25,033 bases of DNA from Elysia marginata (taxonomy: Eukaryota > Mollusca > Gastropoda > Plakobranchidae), in contig BMAT01007806.1 of assembly GCA_019649035.1 (NCBI GenBank), forward strand, positions 502,752 to 527,784, read 5' to 3'. The translations under genes were made by a program, and so were the position numbers. The notes below the pieces were generated by a model. It made no database searches and was not told where the DNA came from. It saw only the letters and a list, made by a program, of their open reading frames with translations. Shown here piece after piece: positions 9,296 to 21,029 of the stretch (position 1 is the stretch's first letter; each line of letters opens with the position of its first letter).

Positions 9296-12279
9296 AAAAT
9301 AAAGTTAGTGATGGCACTTGTGGTGATGGTAGCAATGAAGGTTGTTTTTTTTTAAAACTTTTGTCGCTGTTTTTATGGCACTGTTCATTATCATTGTTTT
9401 AAAAATTAGTTAGTTTCCCTTATTGTGTGGTATTGCTTACAAATAATCTAATATTTTTTAACTCTATTCAAAGAACCGAAAGGTCCGTTTACTTACGACC
9501 TCATCCGCCCTTGGATCGGCGACGGCCTCCTGACAAGCAAGGGAGATAAATGGTACCGCAACCGACGGCTGCTCACACCTGCCTTTCACTTCGAAATTCT
9601 CAAACAGTATGTGGACATAAAGAACAGATGTGCAGACATTCTCGTGGTACGTTCATATGTAGCCAACTAGTTTCAAAGGGAAGCTAACCCTTTAAATAAA
9701 GAACCGTTGTACAGAGTCCTTAATCACCTAAAAGCTACAAGCGTTTCATGTTAGTTCCCAACGGCCTTTTCCCATTCAATATACGTTCTGAACTTCCAGA
9801 GCAGTGTATCTCTCGAGGGTATGGACAAGAACTTTCATGGTACGTTCATTGGGGAACAACTTGTTTTAAAGTAAGACTAATCGTTCGAAGAAAAGAGCGT
9901 TTCATACAGTCGTTTATTCACTACATCTATACGCGCTTTACATAAGTTCTACGGCTTATTTTTTTTTTCAATCAATATACCATTTTGGACTGGCAGAGGA
10001 TCATATACCTCTATGGTTTTAACAAAAACTTTCGCTGCCTACAGTCGGGCATCGAATTAAGGCGAGTAAATTGTATTTAGAGCCAGTCCCAAGAGTGTAA
10101 CAACGATCCATTGAGTAAACTCAAACCTGTTGTCCCAAGAGACAATTCTACATACAACATGACAATTATGCCGTCTGTCTATTTTTAAGGCGCGGCACAC
10201 TTACACTTACTGGATTGGATAGGAACTGATGATTGCGTAGCTGGATATTTTTTACTGTTTTTAAAACGCCACTCTTTGTTGCCTAAGAATGACTATATAA
10301 GTTTTCGAAACCCTAAATCTACGCTAGGTTCTATGCCATTGTCTCAAAGTGAAAAAAAACCAAATTATACTGAGGACATTGAAATAATCTAAGGGTGATT
10401 TAAAGGTTTAAAAAACCCATCAAAAGCAAAAAAACATGATTTTGTGTACCGGTACTTGGATAGCCCTACATAGTTACCACGGATGGTTAATTTAATTCAC
10501 AAGTTCACTTGGTTTTTTTTTCATTTTTATACAACATAATATTTTCTTCAGCATTCTTTGTAATTAAAAAAACCGTAGAAAAATATATTGTGGGTTAGAA
10601 AATTTTTTTTGCAAAATTATAGGTTTTCATTTGCAGAGAATTACATAGAGGGAGTAGTAGTAGTAATAGTAGTAGTAATGGTGGTAGTGTAGTAGTATTG
10701 GTAGTAGTGAAATTAGTAGTAGCAGCAGTTAATGTCGTATTTGGTAGGATAATATCGATACCAACCGCAGAGTTGGTTGAAATAGTCAGTTGAATGTAGA
10801 TGTGGCATTTTAAAATATCTANNNNNNNNNNNNNNNNNNNNNNNNNNNNNNNNNNNNNNNNNNNNNNNNNNNNNNNNNNNNNNNNNNNNNNNNNNNNNNN
10901 NNNNNNNNNNNNNNNNNNNNNNNNNNNGAAAGGCAATACACTAACTTTATATTGATTTATTAGTGATAAGTAGTCCTAACAGATATACCGTCCCTGGCAC
11001 TCTTCAGCCGCAGGCTGGAGATTTCGGATTCTAAGATTGCTCTGTTCAAGTCTGGGGTAAAGACTGAGAATGTGAATCGACCGGACATCTCCTATGAGCT
11101 GAGGATACAGATCCAAGCCTTCGTGAGGAGAAGACTAGCAGCGAGAAGTTAACGAATTTGAGCATAAGGGCTCAACTGTTCTACATGTATCTTATTTGAG
11201 TTTTTAATAACGTTAGAACACAGTCGATCTCAATTTGAGCGGGCCGACCCTCTCGAAATTTATAGAAAGATATAGAGATTTGTGATATCTACTCACGATG
11301 GTGCGACGGGCCTGTATTGTGGTGGCCTAGGTACAGATCTACCAAAGTGCCGAGAAAATACGGGGTAAAAAGAGATGAAAAGAGATAGAGTCAAACAGAC
11401 AAAAAGAAACTCAAAAAGAGATACTGGTGAAGATGGGGATGTGAACAGAAAGAGAAACAAGACAGATATAGAGAGGCACACTTAGAGGCATGAGGGCACA
11501 TACGTACATGACTGTGATTGCAAATGGCAAGGGAGATGCTTTAGGAGATTCAAGAGAATAAATAAATGAGAAAAACAAAAACAGAAAGCGATAATAGTGA
11601 ATGGCCTTATGGGGATAGAGATGACCCCAAAGCTAAAGCTTGTATAAAGTTCTTTTGACCTAACTAGACCCATTATCGAAACGTTATAGCATTAATCTTG
11701 GAAACTGGTTTGAGCTGAGCTTTAATAACGAGAAACTGTTAAAAGTACCCACGCTCAAAATGTAGATAAAGATCCAAATAAAAAAACCCCGTAAAAATAT
11801 AGCCAATAATATGCGATGGGTGAGTGGAGAAACTTTGATATATAATTTGATAGAAGACTCGCGGCAAACATGATAAAAAGTGATGACAGAAAAGAAAGTG
11901 ATTAGGTGAACCCGCCGGGGGTCTACCTAATAGGCTTTCTCTCGCAGACCCCCCTGACCCTTGACCTCCATAACCAAGCTTTCACCGGCAATGCTTCTCT
12001 CTTCCTTGCTTAGCGTTTGCCTCGGTTTCACTTTCACTCAGTTCAAAGGGACTGTTCCATGAACCTTATAAAATTATCTAAGAGTAGTTCACTTGAGCAA
12101 TGCTGAGTTTTTAGATTTAGATTCAGCACGAGAGTTATTCGACTAAACTACATTGCCAAAGAAGAGTTCGCTGGTGATCCCACCTTTTGAATTTTCCACA
12201 CACGAGAGTTTAGTCCTGAACAGTCCCATAGGCCTAGGTCAGGGTAGACCAGTGATCTTTACATGTCGACTCAGCTACT

Positions 12280-12333
<54 letters not shown>

Positions 12334-13339
12334 AGCTCTTTTCTTGATGTTCCTGTTCCCTTATTTGCCCATTTCTTTGGGATGAAATGCCTGCTCCTTT
12401 CTCTCCCTCTCTTCTTCGCAACTGTCGAAGTAGCTTTTTATCTTTTACTAGTAGTACATGTAGTTGTAGTACTACTAGTAGTAGTAGTGGTGTCGGTAGT
12501 AGCGGTTGGAGTAGTTGAAATAGCAGCAGTAACAGTATTACTAGCGATGGTAGTAATAGTGGTGGTAGTACTAGTAGTGATAGTAGTAGAAATCTGTGCC
12601 GTGTTATGGACAAACCAAACAGGATATCGGGCGACACCGGATAGGCTTTCACGACTGAATAGGCCTTTTTTTTACAGTGGAATCCGCGAGAAGTCAACTG
12701 TCGGTTAAAGTCAACACCTCGTAAGGTCCCGTTTTTTTTCTTTATACAAGTAACTTTATTTCGCATTAACTGGCTCGAGCCTTTTTTTCGCAAAGTTAAG
12801 TCAACATCTCGTGGCCAGATGGAAAGAGATACAGAGATCCCAGATGAGTCTTGGGAAAGACAAGAAGAAAATCGGAGGTGGGTGGGTGAGTGGGTGAGTG
12901 GGCGATCTTTGTTTCCATTCATGATTCAAGACACTGCGTGCACGCCGTACAGCGCATGCTCACCTGCCTGGGTCCAGTGGCCTGGCAAGGGCTCGTGGGA
13001 GAGAGGGGAGAGGGCTTGTGCGGCTACACAGAGGACAGTGACGGGTGCTAATTGGGGCAGTTCACTGGATCTAGAATTGTAGAAACAAGTTCAAAATTCA
13101 TTGTTAACTTAAACTAAAGAGAGACATACTCCAATCTCGTGCTTTTTAAAAATAAAAATCCTACCACCCGTCTCACTGGAAGTCCTTTAGTTTAAATGTT
13201 TTTCATTTTGCTTTGCTAACTGGCCCCCAAGGGAAAAAATTGAATAAAAATATTTCAACGATTGATATTTTAATAATCTTTATAAATAGCTTTTGTGCTA
13301 TAAATTCTGTACCATTTTTTCTTTGTCTGTCTGTCTGTA

Positions 13340-13399
<60 letters not shown>

Positions 13400-16300
13400 C
13401 ATTTCTCGCGGTTATTATATCTTTTTGCTTAAGAAACAATTCTAAAATTGAAAATAAAATATTAAAAATTTCAAAACCACCTTGTTATGAGTCACAGCAG
13501 CGTGCTTCATTAGCATTTAAATTAAACATGGATGAGGCAGTTTAATTGTTACACTGGTGTCAATAAAAAAAATTAGATTCTTAAACTATGTTAACATTAC
13601 AACGAGAAAAAAATGAACAAAACTAAAAGGTATGTTTTTTTAGTCTTTAGCTAGGCTAATATTATACTGTACTATTTTAAGTTAAACCCATTTTTCTCCA
13701 CAGCTTCATCATTCATTTAAATTGAATATCGGTTTTCCAACACTCGGTCAATGCATTTTTCAAGCTTTAGAGAAAATAATAAAAAAAAAACAAACTTCTA
13801 ATTTCAACGCCTTTGTCTTTGTAAAAATACACACAGTAATGTGATATTTCGAGGTGTTTAACCAACTTTTGGTTGAAAACACGGTATAATTATTCGTGTT
13901 ATTTCGATGTCAAGAATCATGTAAGGGGTGAAACTCTGATTTCAACGAAATTGCAATGATTAATACATCTATGTACTGAGCTTTGGAAAACCACTCTTTA
14001 TTCACTTCATATGTAACCATTTTTTAACTGGTTTGTTTCTGAGAGTCGGTAAAAAACACACACACACACACACACACTACGTTGTACGACAGTCTTGGCC
14101 ACCGGATTGTGTAAAACCCTGAAGATATGATTTTTGTCTCTTTTGAACGCGATCTCCAAAGGAAAAGTTTGTGAAGGCGGCGAATACAGCTTCGTCTTTC
14201 CGGGTGTTCTCTAATGTGGCCATGTACAGCTTGGATGTTATCCTCAAGTGTTCCATGTCTTATGAGACAGATTGCCAGTTGCCTGGGTAAGACTGAGGAA
14301 AAATATAACATGTTTTGTTTCCTTCAGTTATTTACAGTTCTAAGCGATTTGCAATGCAAAGTGATACTTTACAAAGCTTGTTAGTTTAAGGGTAGTTTAT
14401 CACTACTGTTAGCGTTACAATGTCAAGGAAGTAGATAGTTTCACGTGTATTCCTACTTGCACTTTTTTCTTAGTTTTATAACTCAAATATTAGCCAGTGC
14501 AAGTACGCCAGTCGAGGAGAAATTAGATGGAAGAAATAAATAAATCAATGTATTCGATAGTTTTTCGTCCATTGATAACGTACGTACCGCGCAAAAAATC
14601 TAGTTGAAAATGCAATGAACCCCTCCCTCTTCCTACAACTACTCACAGACACACACGAAAGTATTGTATTCAAATCTTTATTATAATGAGTGCAGATAAT
14701 TATTTTGTCGAAATGCTTCACTTCATAAGATCTAATAACCACTCTGTGGAGGGCGTAAGAGATTTTATATTGAAGTTTTCTTCAGACTTTTAAAGTAATT
14801 GTCACGATGACTTAACCTTCTTCCCTGACGACAGGAATAAACACCCATACGTGAAGGCGGTCAACATTCTATCAGATATTATGGTGGCTCGGTTTTTGTG
14901 AGTATGTCAACCTGACACCAATATCCTACTTGGTCCCTTGGTGATGGTTTAGGAATTTGAGAGTGGTCATTTGGGTACTATATTTAACAAAATTTGTATA
15001 GGGCAAACTTTTGGTCATTTTGATTAGGTTCTGGGTACCATTGTCGTAAACGAAAACGCAATTTAAGTAGCTAGATGTTCACCCTAAAAATAGAAGAATA
15101 TTCAAAACTCCGTAACTTTCTTATTTTGTAAGATATTGGGTCATAATTGGTGTTATTATTTCTGTCTTATCAAGCTCTATAATGCAGTGGTGTTGTTTTT
15201 TTTTTAAATTTAGAATACTTAAAAATGGTTTAGAGTACCTAATATAAGCAAATCTGAGAGACATTTAGAGGCTTGGCCCGTGACTATAATTCTGAATCAG
15301 AATAGAACAATTGAAGATACTTATCTCATTCACAGCTTAGTTCAGTAATATTTAATGGCTCAGATACATTACAACAAAGCAACTATTCAAACGCCTCAGC
15401 TTTCTGGCGTGGTACATTTATGTCTATCTATAACAATAGGATGGTGTTTTTGCTTATGCTTTAAATGTTATAACAATAACATATACTTGTATGAACGGAT
15501 GTTTTGAAAAGACGAAATACATTTTATTCCATCAGAAAAAATGCCGAAAGGACAGAACTGTGGTATCTTTTTCTTCTTCTGTCTTTGTATCTTTAAGTCA
15601 GAGACTGCGTGGTTACGCCTACAACATGACAATATCTTAGAAAGTTGAAAAGACTCAGACTACAGAATTATACATTTCTACAAAAAGTGTCAAAATCATG
15701 AAAACAGGATATCATATGTTTGAAATGGCACCCTTTATATAAAGCCAAAAATCTAATCTGTCATATTTTTGACTCTTGACGTCCATTTCTCATCACTGCA
15801 AGATACTAACACCCTCGGCTAATTTATGAAAAAAGTAATCGTAGCATCAACTCAAAACATATTTGAAGATATGATCTACGTGCAATGCTCGGCACATTTT
15901 AAGCTGTTATAATTTCAAAACGTGCCATCAAGTTAAGTAGCAACTTGTCTGAGTTCTTATAATTACAAGAGACAATGTCCTCTGTTATTCTTCCGTTGTT
16001 TTCAGCCAGCCCTGGTTTCACAACGACTTTATATTTTCGTTGACGCCTTCGGGAAGAAATTTCTTCAAACAGTGCAAGTATGTTCATCAAGTCGCGGAAA
16101 CGATCATCAAAAAGCGACAAGCAGACTTGGTGTGTACTAGTTAATAATATGCCCCCTTTTTTCTGTTAAATGAATGGTTAGAGCAAGTTGAAAAATTGTG
16201 GCGTTATTAGATAACCGCCTATAAAATGTTTTGTCATGGATTTTTACGCAAAAACTGAGTACTCCAGAAGGCTTAAGTCAACGAAAGGGTAAAATTCACA

Positions 16301-19300
16301 TTCTTTATCTTTAGGTGCTGGCCTAGTCGTTTAAATTTAGTTGAATCTTCATCACTAGGAAAAAGAATGAAGGAAAAATAAGTTTTCCATCATTTGAAAC
16401 TGCAGCATTTTGTTGCAAATGACGCCAACTTAAAAACGTTAAAAACAACATCAATATCCAATGGTTCAAGGAAACTCGGATGGCATAGCAGGCTACTTCT
16501 TCTGGAGACCATTTATCACTTATTTACTTAGACCTTTGATCCCGTGCGTGTGGGGCAGTAGCCAGAGATCAAGACAGTTCCTTGGCGAGGCTCTCCAATT
16601 GTCCACACGAATGACACAGCTCATTAGTGTCCGCTTCGAGGTCTCGACGCCAATTGTTTCTAGGCTCTTCTCGTTTTCTCTTTACCTGTCGGCTCCAGGC
16701 AAGGGCCTGTCTTGTAGAATTGGAAACTGGTTTTCGCAGCATGTGCCCAATCCACCTCTACCGCCTCTGCGATGGCTATATTTTAATCGGCCTCAGTCTC
16801 ATTTGTTGCCACAGCTCTTTGTTGCTAATCTTTTCTGGCCTCTTGATTACCCTAATGTTTTTAAGGATTCCCGCCATAAAGGCCTGTATCTTGTTCGTTG
16901 TTGCAAGGGTAAATATCCAGGTTTTGGTCCTAAACAGCAAAACTAGCTAGAGTGATGAGTTAAGAATTCTAAACTTCTTCCCTCTAGTCAGCTTAAAGAA
17001 TTTCCAAACATTCTCAAGCTGTTTGAAACCTGCCCTCGCCTTGCCTATCCAGATTCTCACAATTGTATCCGTTCCTCTTTCCTGTGTCCATTAGGCTGGC
17101 TGCCAAGGTATGCAAAACTTCACACCTACTCTTGAGCTTTGATTTCTAGTAAGGTGGCAGAGTTTACCTCCAGCATGTTGCTATTTCCAATATGGGTGAT
17201 CAGTCCAAGTCTTTTAGAATTTTTAGCGACTACATTGGTCTTATCATGCACCTGTTGTGAGTGTGAGAGAAGGGCTCATTCGTCTCTCAAGATCGCCGAG
17301 TTGTTCCTACAAGGTCCCCTGAGTACCATTTTGTTTTCTTTCTTGTTGACGTCTTCATCCCCAAATCCAATGCCAGCAGAAACTGACGGGGTGAAGGAAG
17401 GAATCCTTGCATCATTCCTGCTTTCACCTGGAAAGCATCATTAACCTGTTGATCATGGATAACTCTACAGGCCATACCCACATAACGAGTTCCGGATGAT
17501 ATGAGTTCCCTTTGCCGGCATACCATAGTGTTGCCAGCTGGTCCCTGCAGGATCTGTCTTTGCGAGAATCAGTTTGCTGATCTCTTAACTAATGATCGAC
17601 ATCATGTTTTATCCTGTTTAACAATACTCGGTTGAGCACTACGCCTGGGATGGACAGCAGCAATCTTCAATCCTGCTGAAATGCCATCTGGACCTGTAGC
17701 TTTGCCGTTTCTAAGGTGCTTGATAGCTCTACGGATTTTTTCCTTAAAAGGGGCAAATCAGTGGCAGCTGTCTGAATGTCTGATGGATTCCCTGGTTCCA
17801 CCTTGTCTAAGAGCTTCTCACAACGCTCTCTTAACCTGTTTCTACGATCTTCTAATTGGTTTGTTTATACTAGTATTAAATTTTCTTGACAGAATTTTGA
17901 CGTTTCTGTATAATTGTCTTAGATTTCTATTTTAGGGAAGCATCATGTGCTTTATTTGCCAGCGGGATTACAGTTTTTGTACTTTTTTCTGAGGCTCTTC
18001 CTCATCTTTTTGTTTTCATTCGTGTGTTCGTTTTAAGCAATTCGTTTAGTAGAGTGCCATGACTCTTATTTAAAGCATCATTCTTCTTTCCCCTTCTCTA
18101 ATTTCCTAAACTAAAAGTTTGTGTGGAAATCAATTCTTTGAGTTGTACCTATACTGTCTTCCTTTTCCAAACATGCTCCTCATGTCCAATGTTCAAATAA
18201 CACTAGTGGTCCCGATGGTAATGTGGTTGCCTGCATGGAAGCTTCCCAATCCTGGCTTTCAGTACCCAACACAGTAACTTCTCCTTTCCAAGAATCGAAT
18301 AAGTTCTTTTTTTCTGTGACGGTTTTTTTTTACCAGGGAGGGGATGCTGACCACTTGTTCAACCCTCCTCCTTTCTCCTTCTGGGTTTGGGAGCAAGCAA
18401 CTGCGGAGTTTTTTTCAATCGGAGCTGATTTTTAACATTGCTTTAGGACTTTAATACACTGATTCTTATAGAAAAAAAATTAGGGGTTTTCATAATTATG
18501 AAGATGTATCGATTGGAATTATTTTAACTTTTGAATTTTTTTTTGTGCCTATTTGTATCCGGTTTTTGAAAACATTTTTACAGCAACACGAAACAATGGG
18601 AAATACGGGAGAGAAGCGCAGTCGATGTCTGGATTTTTTGGACATTTTAATCACTGCTAAAGATGAGAATGGAAATGGTCTTACGTTTAGAGAGATTAGA
18701 GACGAGGTAGACACTTTCCTTTTTGAAGGTAAGAGAACCTGCCTAATTAAAAATATCTCAGTTTATGTCTACTCAGCTTAGATTGCAAACATATTTTGTC
18801 AGAAACACTAGTTTTTAGTTTAGATATCAGAATAAATAGTGGAGGCAGCCATCGCACAATCAAATGCTAATTTCACACCTCGAAAATCTTTCAATCATTA
18901 GTTTTCAGTTGATCATGATTTGATTTTTTAAAGTTGAAACATGAGTGTTATAACTGTATGGCAATATTTAGATGAAACTCGTTCTGTGAACAAGCAAAAA
19001 GAATGCCGAACAAGTTAAACGCCTGAGGAAAGGTAAAAAAGAGAATATATTAAAAGGTTAAAAACGCACCTATTCCAAATGTATCTGTCCTAACTTCATT
19101 TTGTTCTGCGAATATATATTGAAAAGATGTCAATGTCATTGTTGACTTATGCGCTTTGAGCCTTTTGTAAAAGCGCTATATAAGTGTTCTTTATTAATAT
19201 TGTTATTATTATTTATTACTAAATTGAGCGTACTATTATTAGCCAGGAGCGAGAACAAAACGTCACTTCGAACAGGTTAGGTTAGGTTGTTTGAATTTTA

Positions 19301-20975
19301 AAGTCTCTTATCAACTACAAGGTTATATCAGAGACGGCGCTTGGGACAATTAAAAGCGTGCTGCCACACTGTGATGTAAGGAGCGCTTGCATACACCACA
19401 CCCAGTCACATTATCCTGACACCGGGCCGACCAGACTTAGAACAAATTCCATAATGCCAGACACTAGGCGGATCAGCTGCTAAATTGTCGGTAGTGAACT
19501 TCTATAATATTTATTGATGTCTCTACATTAATTTTGTCATAAAAAATAATCTTTTCTCTTTTGCCCTGTCACATCTTTTTTTCTGATTTACATGTATATG
19601 TAAAGTGTTTCCTTTTTTCTTTACCAAATGAGCTCTGAAATATCTTCAGCCATCCATTTTTTTCGTTTTGTTTTATTTTCCTCTCGATTCTTGCACTTGT
19701 TCAGTTGCTACTACAATCATTGTTGTTTTAAAAGATTCGCATTGTTGGTGTACTTTTTCTACCTCTCCTAAGGTATCAAATCTATTTTGTAGAGACTCTA
19801 TAATTTTTGCGCTTGATTTTATAAGGCTAAGGCTAGGTCTACTTAAAAATTCTTCACCGCTGCTCTGCTTTCTTCAATCACTTTACGTGTAAATTTAGCC
19901 GCCACTAGAGTGTGATCACTACAGCAGCCTCTCTGCGCTAGGGTATGCTTTTATCCAGGACAAGGACTTGAACAACGTTTATGTGTGTGTGTGTGGGTGG
20001 TGAGGGTGTTAGAGTATTTTTGGTGGTTCTTTTTTTTTTACCAATTGAAGCTGTCTGTCTGGAATAGCACAGATTAATTAAAAATCTTTCGGCGTTAATG
20101 AAACAAAGTACAAAAAATACGAAAAATGATAAAACTATTAGCCTCTAATTGAGAAGGTAAAGTAAGGAAGAGTTTCCCTTACTCGACACAAGCGCCAGGA
20201 AACAAGGTGCAGGGTCCCGTTACTTTCTAGACATACACGATATTATGAGGTAGTTTGCCATTACTGAAATATTAGAGTAATTACTCAAATATTCATGTTT
20301 ATATTGAAACGTCATGACGATCCACATAAAACTGCTTTAAGTTACAGATCTTCTTGTCATGAAATCCTCTAGTGCTTTTTTGTGTGCAAAACTAAACATT
20401 CGCCTGATTTGTGCTTCACACAAAAGTTTTATTATCAGCTACAGATACTACAAATCTGTAACAAACATACTTGTGTCGTTTTTAAAGGTCATTCACTAGA
20501 CGTTTTAAAAGTTTATGTTTACTCCTCGTGCGAACTCTAAATCCTTTTACATATCTGTCAAGGCAGACATAATACAAACAGGTTTGACGCGTTTATTTTT
20601 CTTGACAATCAAGGCCACGACACGACTTCCAGCGCCATTTCTTGGAGTTTGTACTCTATTGCTGAACACCCTGAGGTACAGAGACGGATACAGAAGGAGA
20701 TCGACTCCGTGCTTGAACACAAAGATCACCCAGACGTATCATGGTGAGAAAGACCTTGTAGTAAAAATTAATAATAGCAACAGAGGCAGTCATGTTTTAA
20801 TAGCCGCAGCAGAAGTAGTTCAAAATTCAGCAGCAGCAACATCATTACCACTACACTACTATTAGTAGCAGTAGTAGTAATAGTAGTTGGAGCAGTAGTA
20901 GTAGTAGTAGTTCATTTAGATTTAATAGCAGCAGCAGCAACAATAGTAGTAGTAATAGTGCATGTAGTAGTAGTA

Positions 20976-21029
<54 letters not shown>

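Noticed and set aside
9135..9355. Open frames encoding poly-Leu (minus) and poly-Val (plus)
   Set aside because: They are translations of the (CAG)n(TAG)n microsatellite, with no flanking coding signal.
11917..11953. 8-bp GGGGGTCT/AGACCCCC inverted repeat
   Set aside because: Short arms with a 21-nt loop and no associated element; could be chance.
12311..12922. 203-codon minus-strand open frame
   Set aside because: It is driven by microsatellites ((CA)n and TAG-type triplets) with no domain, and it overlaps plus-strand frames of equal quality.
12819..13082. 87-codon plus-strand frame in a GC-richer patch
   Set aside because: No recognisable domain or convincing splice context; the composition alone is weak evidence.
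14024..14311. Minus-strand open frame over exon 4
   Set aside because: It is a shadow of the P450 exon, whose plus-strand translation and splice sites are clear.
15899..16120. Minus-strand open frame over exon 6
   Set aside because: It is the reverse-strand shadow of a P450 exon.
16461..16950. Plus-strand open frames of 161 and 107 codons
   Set aside because: These are shadows of the antisense RTE-like pseudogene, which shows conserved retrotransposon blocks on the minus strand.
19276..19290. AGGTTAGGTTAGGTT, reminiscent of telomeric repeat
   Set aside because: Only two to three units; too short to interpret.
20515..20865. 116-codon plus-strand frame over exon 8
   Set aside because: It reads exon 8 in the wrong frame; the correct frame gives the I-helix [10 protein letters not shown].
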